64,000 bases of DNA from Myxococcales bacterium (GTDB lineage: Bacteria > Myxococcota_A > Polyangia > Haliangiales > Haliangiaceae), in NCBI GenBank assembly GCA_016720595.1, contig JADKKI010000024.1, forward strand, positions 1-64,000, in the 5' to 3' direction. The position numbers and the translations under genes were made by a program. Shown one piece after another: positions 52,601-62,211 of the stretch (position 1 is its first letter; each line of letters begins with the position of its first letter). The notes below the pieces were generated by a model. It did not search any database. It was not told the origin of the DNA and worked only from the letters and a program-made list of their open reading frames with translations.

Positions 52601-53745
52601 AACGCCGGGATGTGACCCACGCACGAGCGCGCGGTCGCGTTCCACTGAGCGGACTGCGCGCAATCGTTCCGCCAGACGTCGATGCCCGAATAGAACACCT
52701 GGCTCGCGGTGGTGCACAGCGCGCCCGGGCAGGTGCCCGTGCTGTGACCGATCAGCAGATCGAGATCGCCATCGCCGTCGAAGTCGACGACCACGATGTT
52801 CTGGGCGGAGTGGCCGATCGGGCCGAAGTCGCCCGGCTTGGTGGTGGTGGGCGTCGTGGTGGTGGTGCCGGTGCCGGTGACCGAGGTGCCGGTGCGCGCG
52901 TCATAGGTCGCGAACGTTGCGAAGTACTTGCCGCAGGTCGCGGTGTTCGTGCACGACAGGTTGCTCTCGGTGAACGCCACGCCCGACCCGGTGGTGCCGG
53001 CGCCGCTGCAGGTGCCGTTGGCGGGCTGCCCGGTGCACAGCGTGCCCACGCCGCACGGGTTGTAGCTGGCGTCGTGGCAGTTCTGCGTGTTCATGAACAG
53101 GCGCGCCGCGGTGGGCCAGCGCGGGTTGCCGCCGGCGTTGTTGGTGGCGCTGATCACGAACACGTCGGACCAGCCATCGCCGTCGAAGTCTCCGGCGGCC
53201 ATCGGCGATTCGGTGTTGCTGGTGCCGATCGTCGGCTTGAGGCCAGTGCTCGTGGTCTGCGTGCGGAACGCGGCGGTGCGCACGTTGGTCAAGGTCTCCC
53301 ACCAGGTGCTCGCGATCGTCTGCACCGTGGGGGCGACGGTCGCCGAGCCACTGCAGCCGGTGGTGCCACAGGTCACGGTCTGGTTGCGCATCAGGTAGAT
53401 GCGATCGGCGTTGTCGGAGGCGACGAAGTCCTCCCACCCATCGTGGTCGAAGTCGCCCGCGGTGCCGTAGTAGACGTTCTGTGCGACCGCGGAGCCGGGT
53501 GGTGGCTGGAAGTTGCCGGCGGCGCCCGGCAGCAGCAGCAGGCTCGTCGAGGACTCATAGGAGGTGCCGCTCTTGCTCGTGCAGCCCTCGGTGATGCTCG
53601 ACGTGCACTCGGTCTGGACGGTGGTGCCGGCGAACGTGGTGTTCGCGGACACGGCCGGGCACGCGAGGGAATCCGCGCGGGCGTGCGCCGGAGCCAAAGC
53701 GACCACGAGAGCGACGAGGGCAAACGATGGGAGGAGGCGGGACAT
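49624..53745 (-). CDS. pilY1: PilY1-like protein with FG-GAP/VCBS repeats (cluster 2)
   Basis: This is 1373 residues with signal peptide ending ALAPAHARA. The N-terminal ~600 residues carry at least five FG-GAP/VCBS-type calcium loops: GDFDHDGWEDFV, GDFDGDGWSDVFV, VDFDGDGDLDLLIG, DIDQDGDYDLVVG and NDFSGDGYPDIVTG, in an integrin-alpha-like propeller. After Cys-rich modules, the C-terminal half is the PilY1 propeller (LFASMDGMIHAVISN, VTALDVTD, FVVITGTGVHA). It should be exported and sit at the pilus tip; the repeats suggest calcium-dependent surface binding. It differs strongly from the cluster 1 PilY1 in its N-terminus. Confidence 0.88.
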   Translation of the reverse strand: MSRLLPSFALVALVVALAPAHARADSLACPAVSANTTFAGTTVQTECTSSITEGCTSKSGTSYESSTSLLLLPGAAGNFQPPPGSAVAQNVYYGTAGDFDHDGWEDFVASDNADRIYLMRNQTVTCGTTGCSGSATVAPTVQTIASTWWETLTNVRTAAFRTQTTSTGLKPTIGTSNTESPMAAGDFDGDGWSDVFVISATNNAGGNPRWPTAARLFMNTQNCHDASYNPCGVGTLCTGQPANGTCSGAGTTGSGVAFTESNLSCTNTATCGKYFATFATYDARTGTSVTGTGTTTTTPTTTKPGDFGPIGHSAQNIVVVDFDGDGDLDLLIGHSTGTCPGALCTTASQVFYSGIDVWRNDCAQSAQWNATARSCVGHIPAFSHSTTGTCNGTSCNNTDVLLPSTAHNTTTIAPSTNLGIDTAVRENLGFAYSDIDQDGDYDLVVGSPGCCSSSANAGNRLRVFRGTSNSKTVHTLDTATPIVLSTSNGTYPGFEGSLTGVFVNDFSGDGYPDIVTGSDGVAYSASLGGRTRYWKNTGDPANPFGKNWPTCSSAPASCTNCSATCNPNPTTKMSESCGNANCANQYATPPTFGDFDIGFMLDYDHDPKSTRDMVLTNGNNTSEFYVFANRASPATYAACGNVVSGTLPTPASELTVSGACITPTASTPAGTSITYYVNNESPANFQLACTQTSAGFTPALTSGQCCVTFASSTGRTLTWKAVLDSNTTDGTGVCSSIGTSTPTVTSVVANYTYTAVGQHYKAGVVINDGVSYVGSFTQPGNRGHMYALAAGDGSKYFDVATKLDAQSTRNIYTTDLTGTGLTRIDFAPGSPSAALQSRVGASSGPEATSVINWVLSARFGVGSTSFAATKLGAVQSSTPAIVARPYRPNWYAFLSSAEKASYDAFASAHETRLPLVLFASMDGMIHAVISNAANMLDSHNGQEAWAFVPPFVASNMKADWQATTAAHALTVTSYPDGSPGLIDYKKSDGNIATATVISDGVGSTSVTALDVTDTIDPTTFSVTNKGPRPMWSQQPGGAAAGQATSKPGIARVKIGGVEHYVVITGTGVHATDSSKGKIIAGYELETGALLWKYELDCALTSDITVFETDDEGPYEPGAPILDGFADRAVFADACGSIYKIDPAQDLSGGFMGNAGLGPIVLAQKNGRERTALFGTGTTSGALATGQQRPIVGTLGARTDATTDMVLFFGTGGLEAQSPTLVNEFYAVYAKDGAIRNKLTGTCTAGRCEKFYNGVVVTPTAVIVQRSVDPVVGGGSCDFGSSSVQSYGLEAPYTQQFNLTAAGGVPYRAVTGPIYGDAGALYFATVAGQIERVGTPRSTAAGGDSTSGAVHSEGASDTTYVNAPFTLLGWRTIL

Positions 53746-53751
53746 GGGGAC

Positions 53752-54360
53752 CTATGGAGCGAACGCAGCGGTCTGGGACGTATCGATGGTGCCGAGGCAG
53801 TCGTTGCGGCCGGAGTTGTCCTCGCTCTGGCCCTTCTGGGCATAGACCGGGCACGGGCGTCGCAGCCGGCCGCCCGCGGACTGCACGTCCCACTCGATGA
53901 TCGCGGTGGCGCCGTCGGGGCCGTAGCCGGTGGCGCGGATCACGATGCGCTTGTCGGTGTCCGTGTTCGCCGCGAAGCCGCTGTCGCCGCGGTTGTTGAG
54001 GATCTCCACGCGATACGACGCGCGCAGGTCATCGCTGAACGGGTTGCCGGCCTCGCCGGGATCCTTGTTGTTGCCGACGATGTCCTCGGGGCTCGGATGC
54101 CCGGACTGCAGGAGTGCGGTGAACCCCGTGCTCGGGTCGACCACGGTGCGCAGATAGGCCATCGCTGCCGCACCGCCGCTCTCGGCGGCGTACTGCGCGA
54201 TCGTGTGGAACCGATCGTTGCCGACGGTCTGCAGGCCGCCGTTGACGCTCACCATCGTGAGCAGGCCCAGGGTGCCGAGCCCGCTCATGATCACGAGCGA
54301 GAGGACGAGGGCGTTACCTCGTTGGGGGCTACGGCGCCGCCGGCGGAAAGAAAGGTTCAC
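53752..54360 (-). CDS. PilX-type pilus assembly protein (cluster 2)
   Basis: This is 202 residues. Basic N-terminus (MNLSFRRRRRSPQRGNALVLSLVIMSGLGTLGLLTMVSVNG), then QYAAESGGAAAMAYLRTVV, matching PilX-type proteins. The C-terminal domain ends CPVYAQKGQSEDNSGRNDC. It is the first gene of cluster 2, whereas the PilX-like gene is last in cluster 1. It lies six bases before the PilY1 start. Confidence 0.8.
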   Translation of the reverse strand: MNLSFRRRRRSPQRGNALVLSLVIMSGLGTLGLLTMVSVNGGLQTVGNDRFHTIAQYAAESGGAAAMAYLRTVVDPSTGFTALLQSGHPSPEDIVGNNKDPGEAGNPFSDDLRASYRVEILNNRGDSGFAANTDTDKRIVIRATGYGPDGATAIIEWDVQSAGGRLRRPCPVYAQKGQSEDNSGRNDCLGTIDTSQTAAFAP

Positions 54361-54396
54361 GGATCATGGGTCGACCCGATCGCCCAACGATCAAGG

Positions 54397-56064
54397 CTAG
54401 CGAACGGGGAGACCGTCGCTGCTGAGCTCGACGAGCCCACCCTGGCCTACATCGCCACGCGCCGCGAGATCTGCGATCGCCTCGCGCAACGTGAGCTGCT
54501 TGCCATCCTTCAGGTAGGGAACGTCCTTGCCTCCCTCTCGCACGATCACCTTGGCATCTCCATCACCCACGATCAGGTACACGGCCTGGCCGGGCTTGAG
54601 CTGCTTCTGCGCCGCCGCCTTGACCTGTGCGGCGTTGACCTTGCCGATGCCCGCGACGAACGCGTTGTAGTAGTCGAGCGGGAGGCCGAAGTACACGAGG
54701 CCGCGGTACTGGCCGAGCGCGGCCTGCGCGGTCTGGAACCGGCCCGGGAGGCCGAGGATCGCGCCCTGCTTCTCGCGCTCGAGCTCGTCCTTGGTCACCA
54801 GGCGCGTGCCCTTCCACAGGTCTTTGACCTCGCGATCGATCTCGAGCAGCGTCTGGTACGTCGAGTCGGTGCGAACCGAGGCGCTCGCGTTGAACGTGCC
54901 GTAGGTCTTCGTGTAGCCGAAGCCACCACGTGCACCATACGAGTACCCCTTGTCCTCGCGCAGGTTCATGTTGATCCGGCTCGAGAACCCGCCGCCGAAC
55001 ACCGCCGCCATCATCGAGTTCGCGAAGTAGTCGGGCGCGGTGCGCTTGGGACCGAAGTGCAGCATCGAGACCTGGGACTGGGCCGCGCCCGGCACGTTGA
55101 CGAAGAAGATCCGGCCCGCCGGGCCCTTGGGGGCGGGGAGCGCCGGGACCTTGGGGCCCGCGCCCTTCCACGTGGCGAGCGGCCCACCGGCGCCATCGAA
55201 CATCGCGCGGACCTGCGCCTCGGTGAGATCGCCCACCACGAACAGCTTCGCGCCGGCCGGCTTGAGCCAGCTCGCCGCGAACGCCTTGCAGTCATCGAGC
55301 GTGATCGCCTTGAGCGACTCCTCGGTGACCACGGTGCCGAACGGGTGCTCGGTGCCGTACAGCACCGGGCCGGTGACGCGCGCTGCGACCGAGGCCGGGT
55401 TGCCCTTCGATTGCTTCACGTTCTCGATCCGCCGCTTGACCATCCGGTCGAAGTCCGAGGCGCGGAATCCCGGGGTCTGCAGCGTCTGCACGAACAGCGC
55501 GAACGTGGTGTCGAGGTGCTTGGTCAGGCTGCTGAGCGACAGGCCGAGCGAGTCATCGCCGGCGTAGCTGCCGACGTTGGAGGCCACATCCGCGAGTGCC
55601 TCGGCGTACTGGATCTTGTCGAGCGCCAGGGTCCCCTCGGTCAGCATCGCCATGCACACGCCCGCGAGCCCCTCCTTGCCCTTCGGATCGATCATCGATC
55701 CGCCCTCGAAGTTGAGGTCCATCGAGACCAGGGGCAGCACGTGCTGCTCGACGAGGAAGACCTTGATCCCGCTCTTCAGCGTGAACGGCTTCACCTTGGG
55801 GAGCTTGAACGGCCGCGGCGGCCCCGCCTTGGGCTGCTCGCTGCGGAACGGCTCCTCGGGGAACGCGAGCTCCTGCGGTGTGGCGGTCTGGACGACCTTG
55901 ATCGGCGCGGGGGGCTCGGGCTGCATCGGCTTGGACTCCGGAACGGGGGCGGTCACGACAGGATCGGCCGGCGGAGGTGCAGGCGCGGGGATCGGCTTGG
56001 CAGGCCCGCTGCAGGCAGCGAGCAGAAGGAAGGTCAGGCTCGGGATCAGAGGTGCGCGGTTCAC
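54397..56064 (-). CDS. M16-family lipoprotein without the zinc motif
   Basis: GTG 56064 overlaps the stop of the upstream M16 gene; 555 residues. Signal peptide ends LLLAACSG (lipobox), followed by a Pro-rich linker of ~80 residues. The peptidase-like body starts FTLKSGIKVFLVEQHVLPLVSMDLNFEGGSMIDP. The segment that carries HxxEH in active enzymes reads GLAGVCMAMLTEGT here, so the subunit is almost certainly inactive. It retains a substrate-binding-type half (KLFVVGDLT; FGGGFSSRINMNLREDKGYSYGA). Such proteins pair with an active M16 partner. Confidence 0.9.
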   Translation of the reverse strand: MNRAPLIPSLTFLLLAACSGPAKPIPAPAPPPADPVVTAPVPESKPMQPEPPAPIKVVQTATPQELAFPEEPFRSEQPKAGPPRPFKLPKVKPFTLKSGIKVFLVEQHVLPLVSMDLNFEGGSMIDPKGKEGLAGVCMAMLTEGTLALDKIQYAEALADVASNVGSYAGDDSLGLSLSSLTKHLDTTFALFVQTLQTPGFRASDFDRMVKRRIENVKQSKGNPASVAARVTGPVLYGTEHPFGTVVTEESLKAITLDDCKAFAASWLKPAGAKLFVVGDLTEAQVRAMFDGAGGPLATWKGAGPKVPALPAPKGPAGRIFFVNVPGAAQSQVSMLHFGPKRTAPDYFANSMMAAVFGGGFSSRINMNLREDKGYSYGARGGFGYTKTYGTFNASASVRTDSTYQTLLEIDREVKDLWKGTRLVTKDELEREKQGAILGLPGRFQTAQAALGQYRGLVYFGLPLDYYNAFVAGIGKVNAAQVKAAAQKQLKPGQAVYLIVGDGDAKVIVREGGKDVPYLKDGKQLTLREAIADLAARGDVGQGGLVELSSDGLPVR

Positions 56065-57470
56065 GGCTTGCCTCCCGGGTTGGTGGTCACGATGGCGACG
56101 TGATCCGGGGTGAGGTACCTGGCGACCGTCGCGCGGATCTTGTCCGCGGTGGTCTTGCGATAGCGATCGAGATCCCAGGTGACCCGGTTCGGATCCCCCA
56201 GGTAGTGGTTGTAGGCCTGCAGCGTCTCGGCCTTGCCGAACGCGGTCTCGAACCGGCGGATCGTCCCTGCCTCGTTGCCGGCGATCACGCGCTGGATCTC
56301 CTTGGCGGTCAGGTTCTCGGTGCCGAGCTTGCCGACCTCCGCGAGCACCGCCTTCTTGATCTGCGCCGGATCGGAATCTCCGCGCAGCGTGACGACGACG
56401 TTGAACGTGCCGGAGAACCCGGTGCCACTCTGGAACGCGCTGACCGACTGCGCGAGCCCCTTGTAGACCAGCTCCTTGTAGAGCCGGCCCGGGCCCTCGT
56501 TCGAGAGCGCGCTCGCGGCGATGTCGAGCTCGGCATCGCCCTCGGCGAAGTTCGCAGGCGAGTGCCACACGAACTGGAGCTGCCGTAGCTTGGCGAAGCC
56601 GTCGGTGATCGCGGTCTCGGTGGTCTGGATCGTGGGTGCCGCCACCGCGACGATCTTCGGCTTGGTGCTCGCGGGGAACTTCCCGAACCACTTCTCGACC
56701 AGCGCCTTGGCGGCCGGAGCCTCGAAGTCACCGGCGATCGCGATCGTGGCGTTCGCGGGCACGTACCAGGTCTTGAAGAAGTTCTTCACGTCGTCGACTG
56801 CCGCCGAGGTCAGATCCTCGTGCTTGCCGATCGTCAGGTACCGATACGGGTGGCCCTCGGGGTACAGCGCCTGCGCCACCGCGAACCGCGTCTTGCCGTA
56901 CGGCACGTTGTCGTAGCGCTGGCGGCGCTCGTTGCGGACCACATCGATCTGGTTCGCGAGGCTCTTGCCGAAGAAGTTCGCCGCGTCCTCACCGGGCTTC
57001 AGGTTCTTCGGCGGCAGCAGCAGGTAGCCCATGCGATCGCTCTCGAGCCACAGCGCGGTCTCGAGCTGATTGGAGGGCACCACCTCGTAGTAGTTGGTGC
57101 GATCCGAGTTCGTGGTGCCGTTGACGTCGGTGACGCCGATCTTCTTCAGGATGTCGAAGTGGTTGTCGCTGCCGACGTGCTCCGAGCCCTGGAACAGCAT
57201 GTGCTCGAACAGGTGCGCGAACCCGCTCTTGCCGTAGACCTCGTTGCCCGAGCCCACGTGGTACCAGACGTTCACCGCGACCAGCGGCACGCTCTTGTCG
57301 GGCACGAGCAGCACCTCGAGCCCGTTGGGCAGCGTGTACTTCTCGAACTCGATCTTCGGATCGGCCGCCACTGGCACCGGCGCCCGGAACCCGGCCTTGG
57401 CGTCATCGGCGCGGGTGAGTGAGGGGAGCAGCAGGGCGGCGCCGACGAGCGCCACGTAGAGGGCTTTCAT
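56061..57470 (-). CDS. M16-family zinc metalloprotease (insulinase/pitrilysin-like)
   Basis: This is 469 residues with signal peptide MKALYVALVGAALLLPSLTRA. The HxxEH motif is intact (GFAHLFEHMLFQGSEHVG, about residues 84-88), with the distal Glu in VVRNERRQRYDN. The C-terminal M16 half (DELDIAASALSNEG-like region; GRLYKELVYKGLAQSVS) is also present. It probably degrades peptides in the periplasm as a heterodimer with the inactive subunit encoded next, four bases overlapping. Confidence 0.93.
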   Translation of the reverse strand: MKALYVALVGAALLLPSLTRADDAKAGFRAPVPVAADPKIEFEKYTLPNGLEVLLVPDKSVPLVAVNVWYHVGSGNEVYGKSGFAHLFEHMLFQGSEHVGSDNHFDILKKIGVTDVNGTTNSDRTNYYEVVPSNQLETALWLESDRMGYLLLPPKNLKPGEDAANFFGKSLANQIDVVRNERRQRYDNVPYGKTRFAVAQALYPEGHPYRYLTIGKHEDLTSAAVDDVKNFFKTWYVPANATIAIAGDFEAPAAKALVEKWFGKFPASTKPKIVAVAAPTIQTTETAITDGFAKLRQLQFVWHSPANFAEGDAELDIAASALSNEGPGRLYKELVYKGLAQSVSAFQSGTGFSGTFNVVVTLRGDSDPAQIKKAVLAEVGKLGTENLTAKEIQRVIAGNEAGTIRRFETAFGKAETLQAYNHYLGDPNRVTWDLDRYRKTTADKIRATVARYLTPDHVAIVTTNPGGKP

Positions 57471-57486
57471 CGGGGGAACGTAGCAG

Positions 57487-57508
57487 AAAAGGGGTCAGAC
57501 CCCGTTTT
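57487..57508 (-). terminator. intrinsic terminator of the kinase gene
   Basis: On the minus strand the sequence reads AAAAC-GGGGTC-T-GACCCC-TTTT: a six-pair G/C stem around one base, or GGGG/CCCC with a five-base loop, followed by four T. It lies eight bases after the kinase stop (57517) and before the M16 start (57470). The plus strand has a weaker mirrored form. The motif GGGGTCAGACCCC is widespread in proteobacterial intergenic regions. Confidence 0.7.
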
Positions 57509-57516
57509 CCGGCAGG

Positions 57517-59141
<1,625 letters not shown>

Positions 59142-59176
59142 CTTCGAATTCTACACGAGTTACAGTCACCCGGTCG

Positions 59177-61353
59177 ATGCACGACCTGTGGTCGAGCGCG
59201 AGCTACGAAGCTCACCTGCTGTCGCTGCCGTTCGCCCTCGCGCCGGCGGCGATGCTGATCGTGATCGCGTACACGATCGTCATGCGCGGCTCGACCTCCC
59301 TGCGCGGGTGGCTCCTGGCGCACTGCCTGGCCCTCCTCCCCTACGCGACGGTGATGATGCTGTCGCCCTCGATCCGATCCGAGGCGGTGGCGGCGAAGCT
59401 GTTCCAGGTGGCGGCGGCCTTCATCCCGATGGCGGCCGCCGCGGGCACCGGGTTCCAGCTCGCACTGGTGCGCAAGCATCGCAAGTACCGCTGGCTGATC
59501 TGGTTCGGGGTCGCGAACGCGGCGATCTGGGTGGTGGTCAGCAGCACCACGGGCGCCGCGGTGAGTGGCGTCCAGTACATGCGCGGGTTCTGGTACGCGG
59601 TGGCGGGACCGTGGGCCTGGCTCGCGCTGCTCCACACGATGCTGCTCTCGATCGGCGGGTTCCTGGCGCTCACCTATGCCGCGGTTCGCGGCAGGCCCAC
59701 GCTGGAGCGGCGCCAGCAGCGGTTGATCCTGCTCGCCAACTTCGTCACCTATGCAGGCCTGATCGATGTGGGGCTCGCCTACGGGATCGGGGTGTTCCCG
59801 CTGGGCTGGCTGCTGTCGGGAATCGGCAGCCTGCTCGTGGTCCGCGCGCTCGTGGTGGAGGATCTGCTCCGCGTCCGCGCGGTCGATACCAGTGCGCCGC
59901 TGCTGGTGGCCCACTTCGCCGCCGCCGTGCTCCTCGGCTGGGTGGTGCTCGCGATGCTCGGCGAAGGCAGCCCGTGGTGGCTGGTGACGATCGCGCTCCT
60001 CCTCGTGTTCGGCGCGGTCCGCGCGTCGGTGGCCACGATCGGCCTCGTCAATCGCGGCGGGCGCGCCGGCGAGGGGCCGCTCGAGCGCCTCCTCGAACAG
60101 CTCGTCACGCGAGCCCGCACGATGGTGGACGCCGGCGAGATCGCGCAGCTCGCGATCGACATCACCCAGCTCGCGATCGGTGTGCGCCCGCACGTGCTGC
60201 TCGCGACCGAGACGGACTGGGGCTGGACCACCGAGACCGGCGATCGCCTCGCCGATGACCGGGCTCCCGATCCATTCCTCATCAGCTGGCTCGCCGAGCA
60301 GCGCGGCGCCCTGTTCTCCGCCGATCTCGATGCCGTACCGCCCGATCTCCGCGAGCTGGTGACCACGCTGTTCGAGCGCCACGATGCGATCGCGCTGGTG
60401 CCGATCGGCAGCGTGGACGAGCTGATCGGCCTCGTGATCGTGCCCAGCTCCGCGCGCCGGCTGCGCGGCAGGCCGCTGGCGTTCCTCGAGCGCACGGCCG
60501 AGCGGCTCGCCGAAGCGCTGCTCCACGCGCGGATGGCCAAGCGCGCCGCGACGCGTGCCAGCCTCGCGCGCGAGGTGGAGCTCGCGGCCACGGTGCAGGG
60601 CGAGCTCCTGCCCGGCAAGGGCCCGCATGTCCACGGCGACATCACGGTGATCGGCTCGTGGCAGCCCGCCACCCGCTGCGCAGGTGACTTCTGGTGCGTC
60701 TATCCTCTCGGGGACGGTCGCGTCCTCGTGGCGATCGGTGATGTCACTGGCCACGGCGTGGCCTCGGCGATGGTCACCGCCGCCGCGATCGGCGCCTGCG
60801 ATGTGTTCGTACGGCGGAGCGGCGCGAAGCTCCAGCTCACGGAGCTCACCGCCGCACTCGACATCGCCGTCCGGCGCGTCGGTGGCGGCGAGCTCGCGAT
60901 GACCTGCTTCGCCGCGATCCTCGATCCCACCGCACGCGAGATCCGCTTCGTCTCGTGCGGGCACACCGCGCCCTACCTGTGCCGGCCGACCGACAAGCTG
61001 GTCGAGCTGCACGCGCTCGTCGGGCGAGGGAATCCGCTCGGATCGGGGCGTCCCCACCGTCCCCAAGGTGCTCCAGCGTCCGCTGCAGGCCGATGATCTC
61101 GTCGTCTGGTATACCGATGGCGTGATCGAGGCGCAGGACCCAGCCGGGACGGCGTTCGGAGATCGCAGGTTCCAGCAGCTGCTGAAGCGCCTCGATCGCG
61201 CACGCCTGACGCCCGCGCAGGTCCACGATCTCGTCCAGGCGGGCGTCGCCGCCCACCGCGCCGGGCACCCCCTCGCCGACGACGAGACCGTCGTCGTCGC
61301 ACAGCTCGCCGCCTCTGCCCGCCTCCCTCGAACCCTCGCGCGAGGCCTCCTCC

Positions 61354-61357
<4 letters not shown>
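59177..61357 (+). CDS. 7TM/GAF/SpoIIE-type PP2C phosphatase, frameshifted near 61046
   Basis: ATG 59177 starts [15 protein letters not shown]. Residues 1-~290 contain seven or more hydrophobic segments. A GAF-like domain follows (about 300-465; [26 protein letters not shown]). The SpoIIE PP2C domain is at about 475-700: [49 protein letters not shown]. In the G4 run at 61045-61048 one extra G shifts the frame. The other frame reads [25 protein letters not shown], the expected end, and then runs on over the EEP gene without a stop. The true end is unclear; a TGA at 61355-61357 overlaps the next start. A partner-switching phosphatase role is likely. Confidence 0.8.
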
Positions 61358-62130
<773 letters not shown>

Positions 62131-62211
62131 CCGCGGGCTCCACCGCGCAAGAATCGCGCGGCCCCCCGAGCGCCTCGCGACGGTGCCGGGATTTTCACAC
62201 CCACCCGAACG

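Noticed and set aside
49696..56103. Plus-strand long frames opposite cluster 2 PilY1 and the M16 gene (903 and 1169 residues)
   Set aside because: Both are antisense shadows with extreme Arg/Ala/Val content; the minus-strand genes have clear domains.
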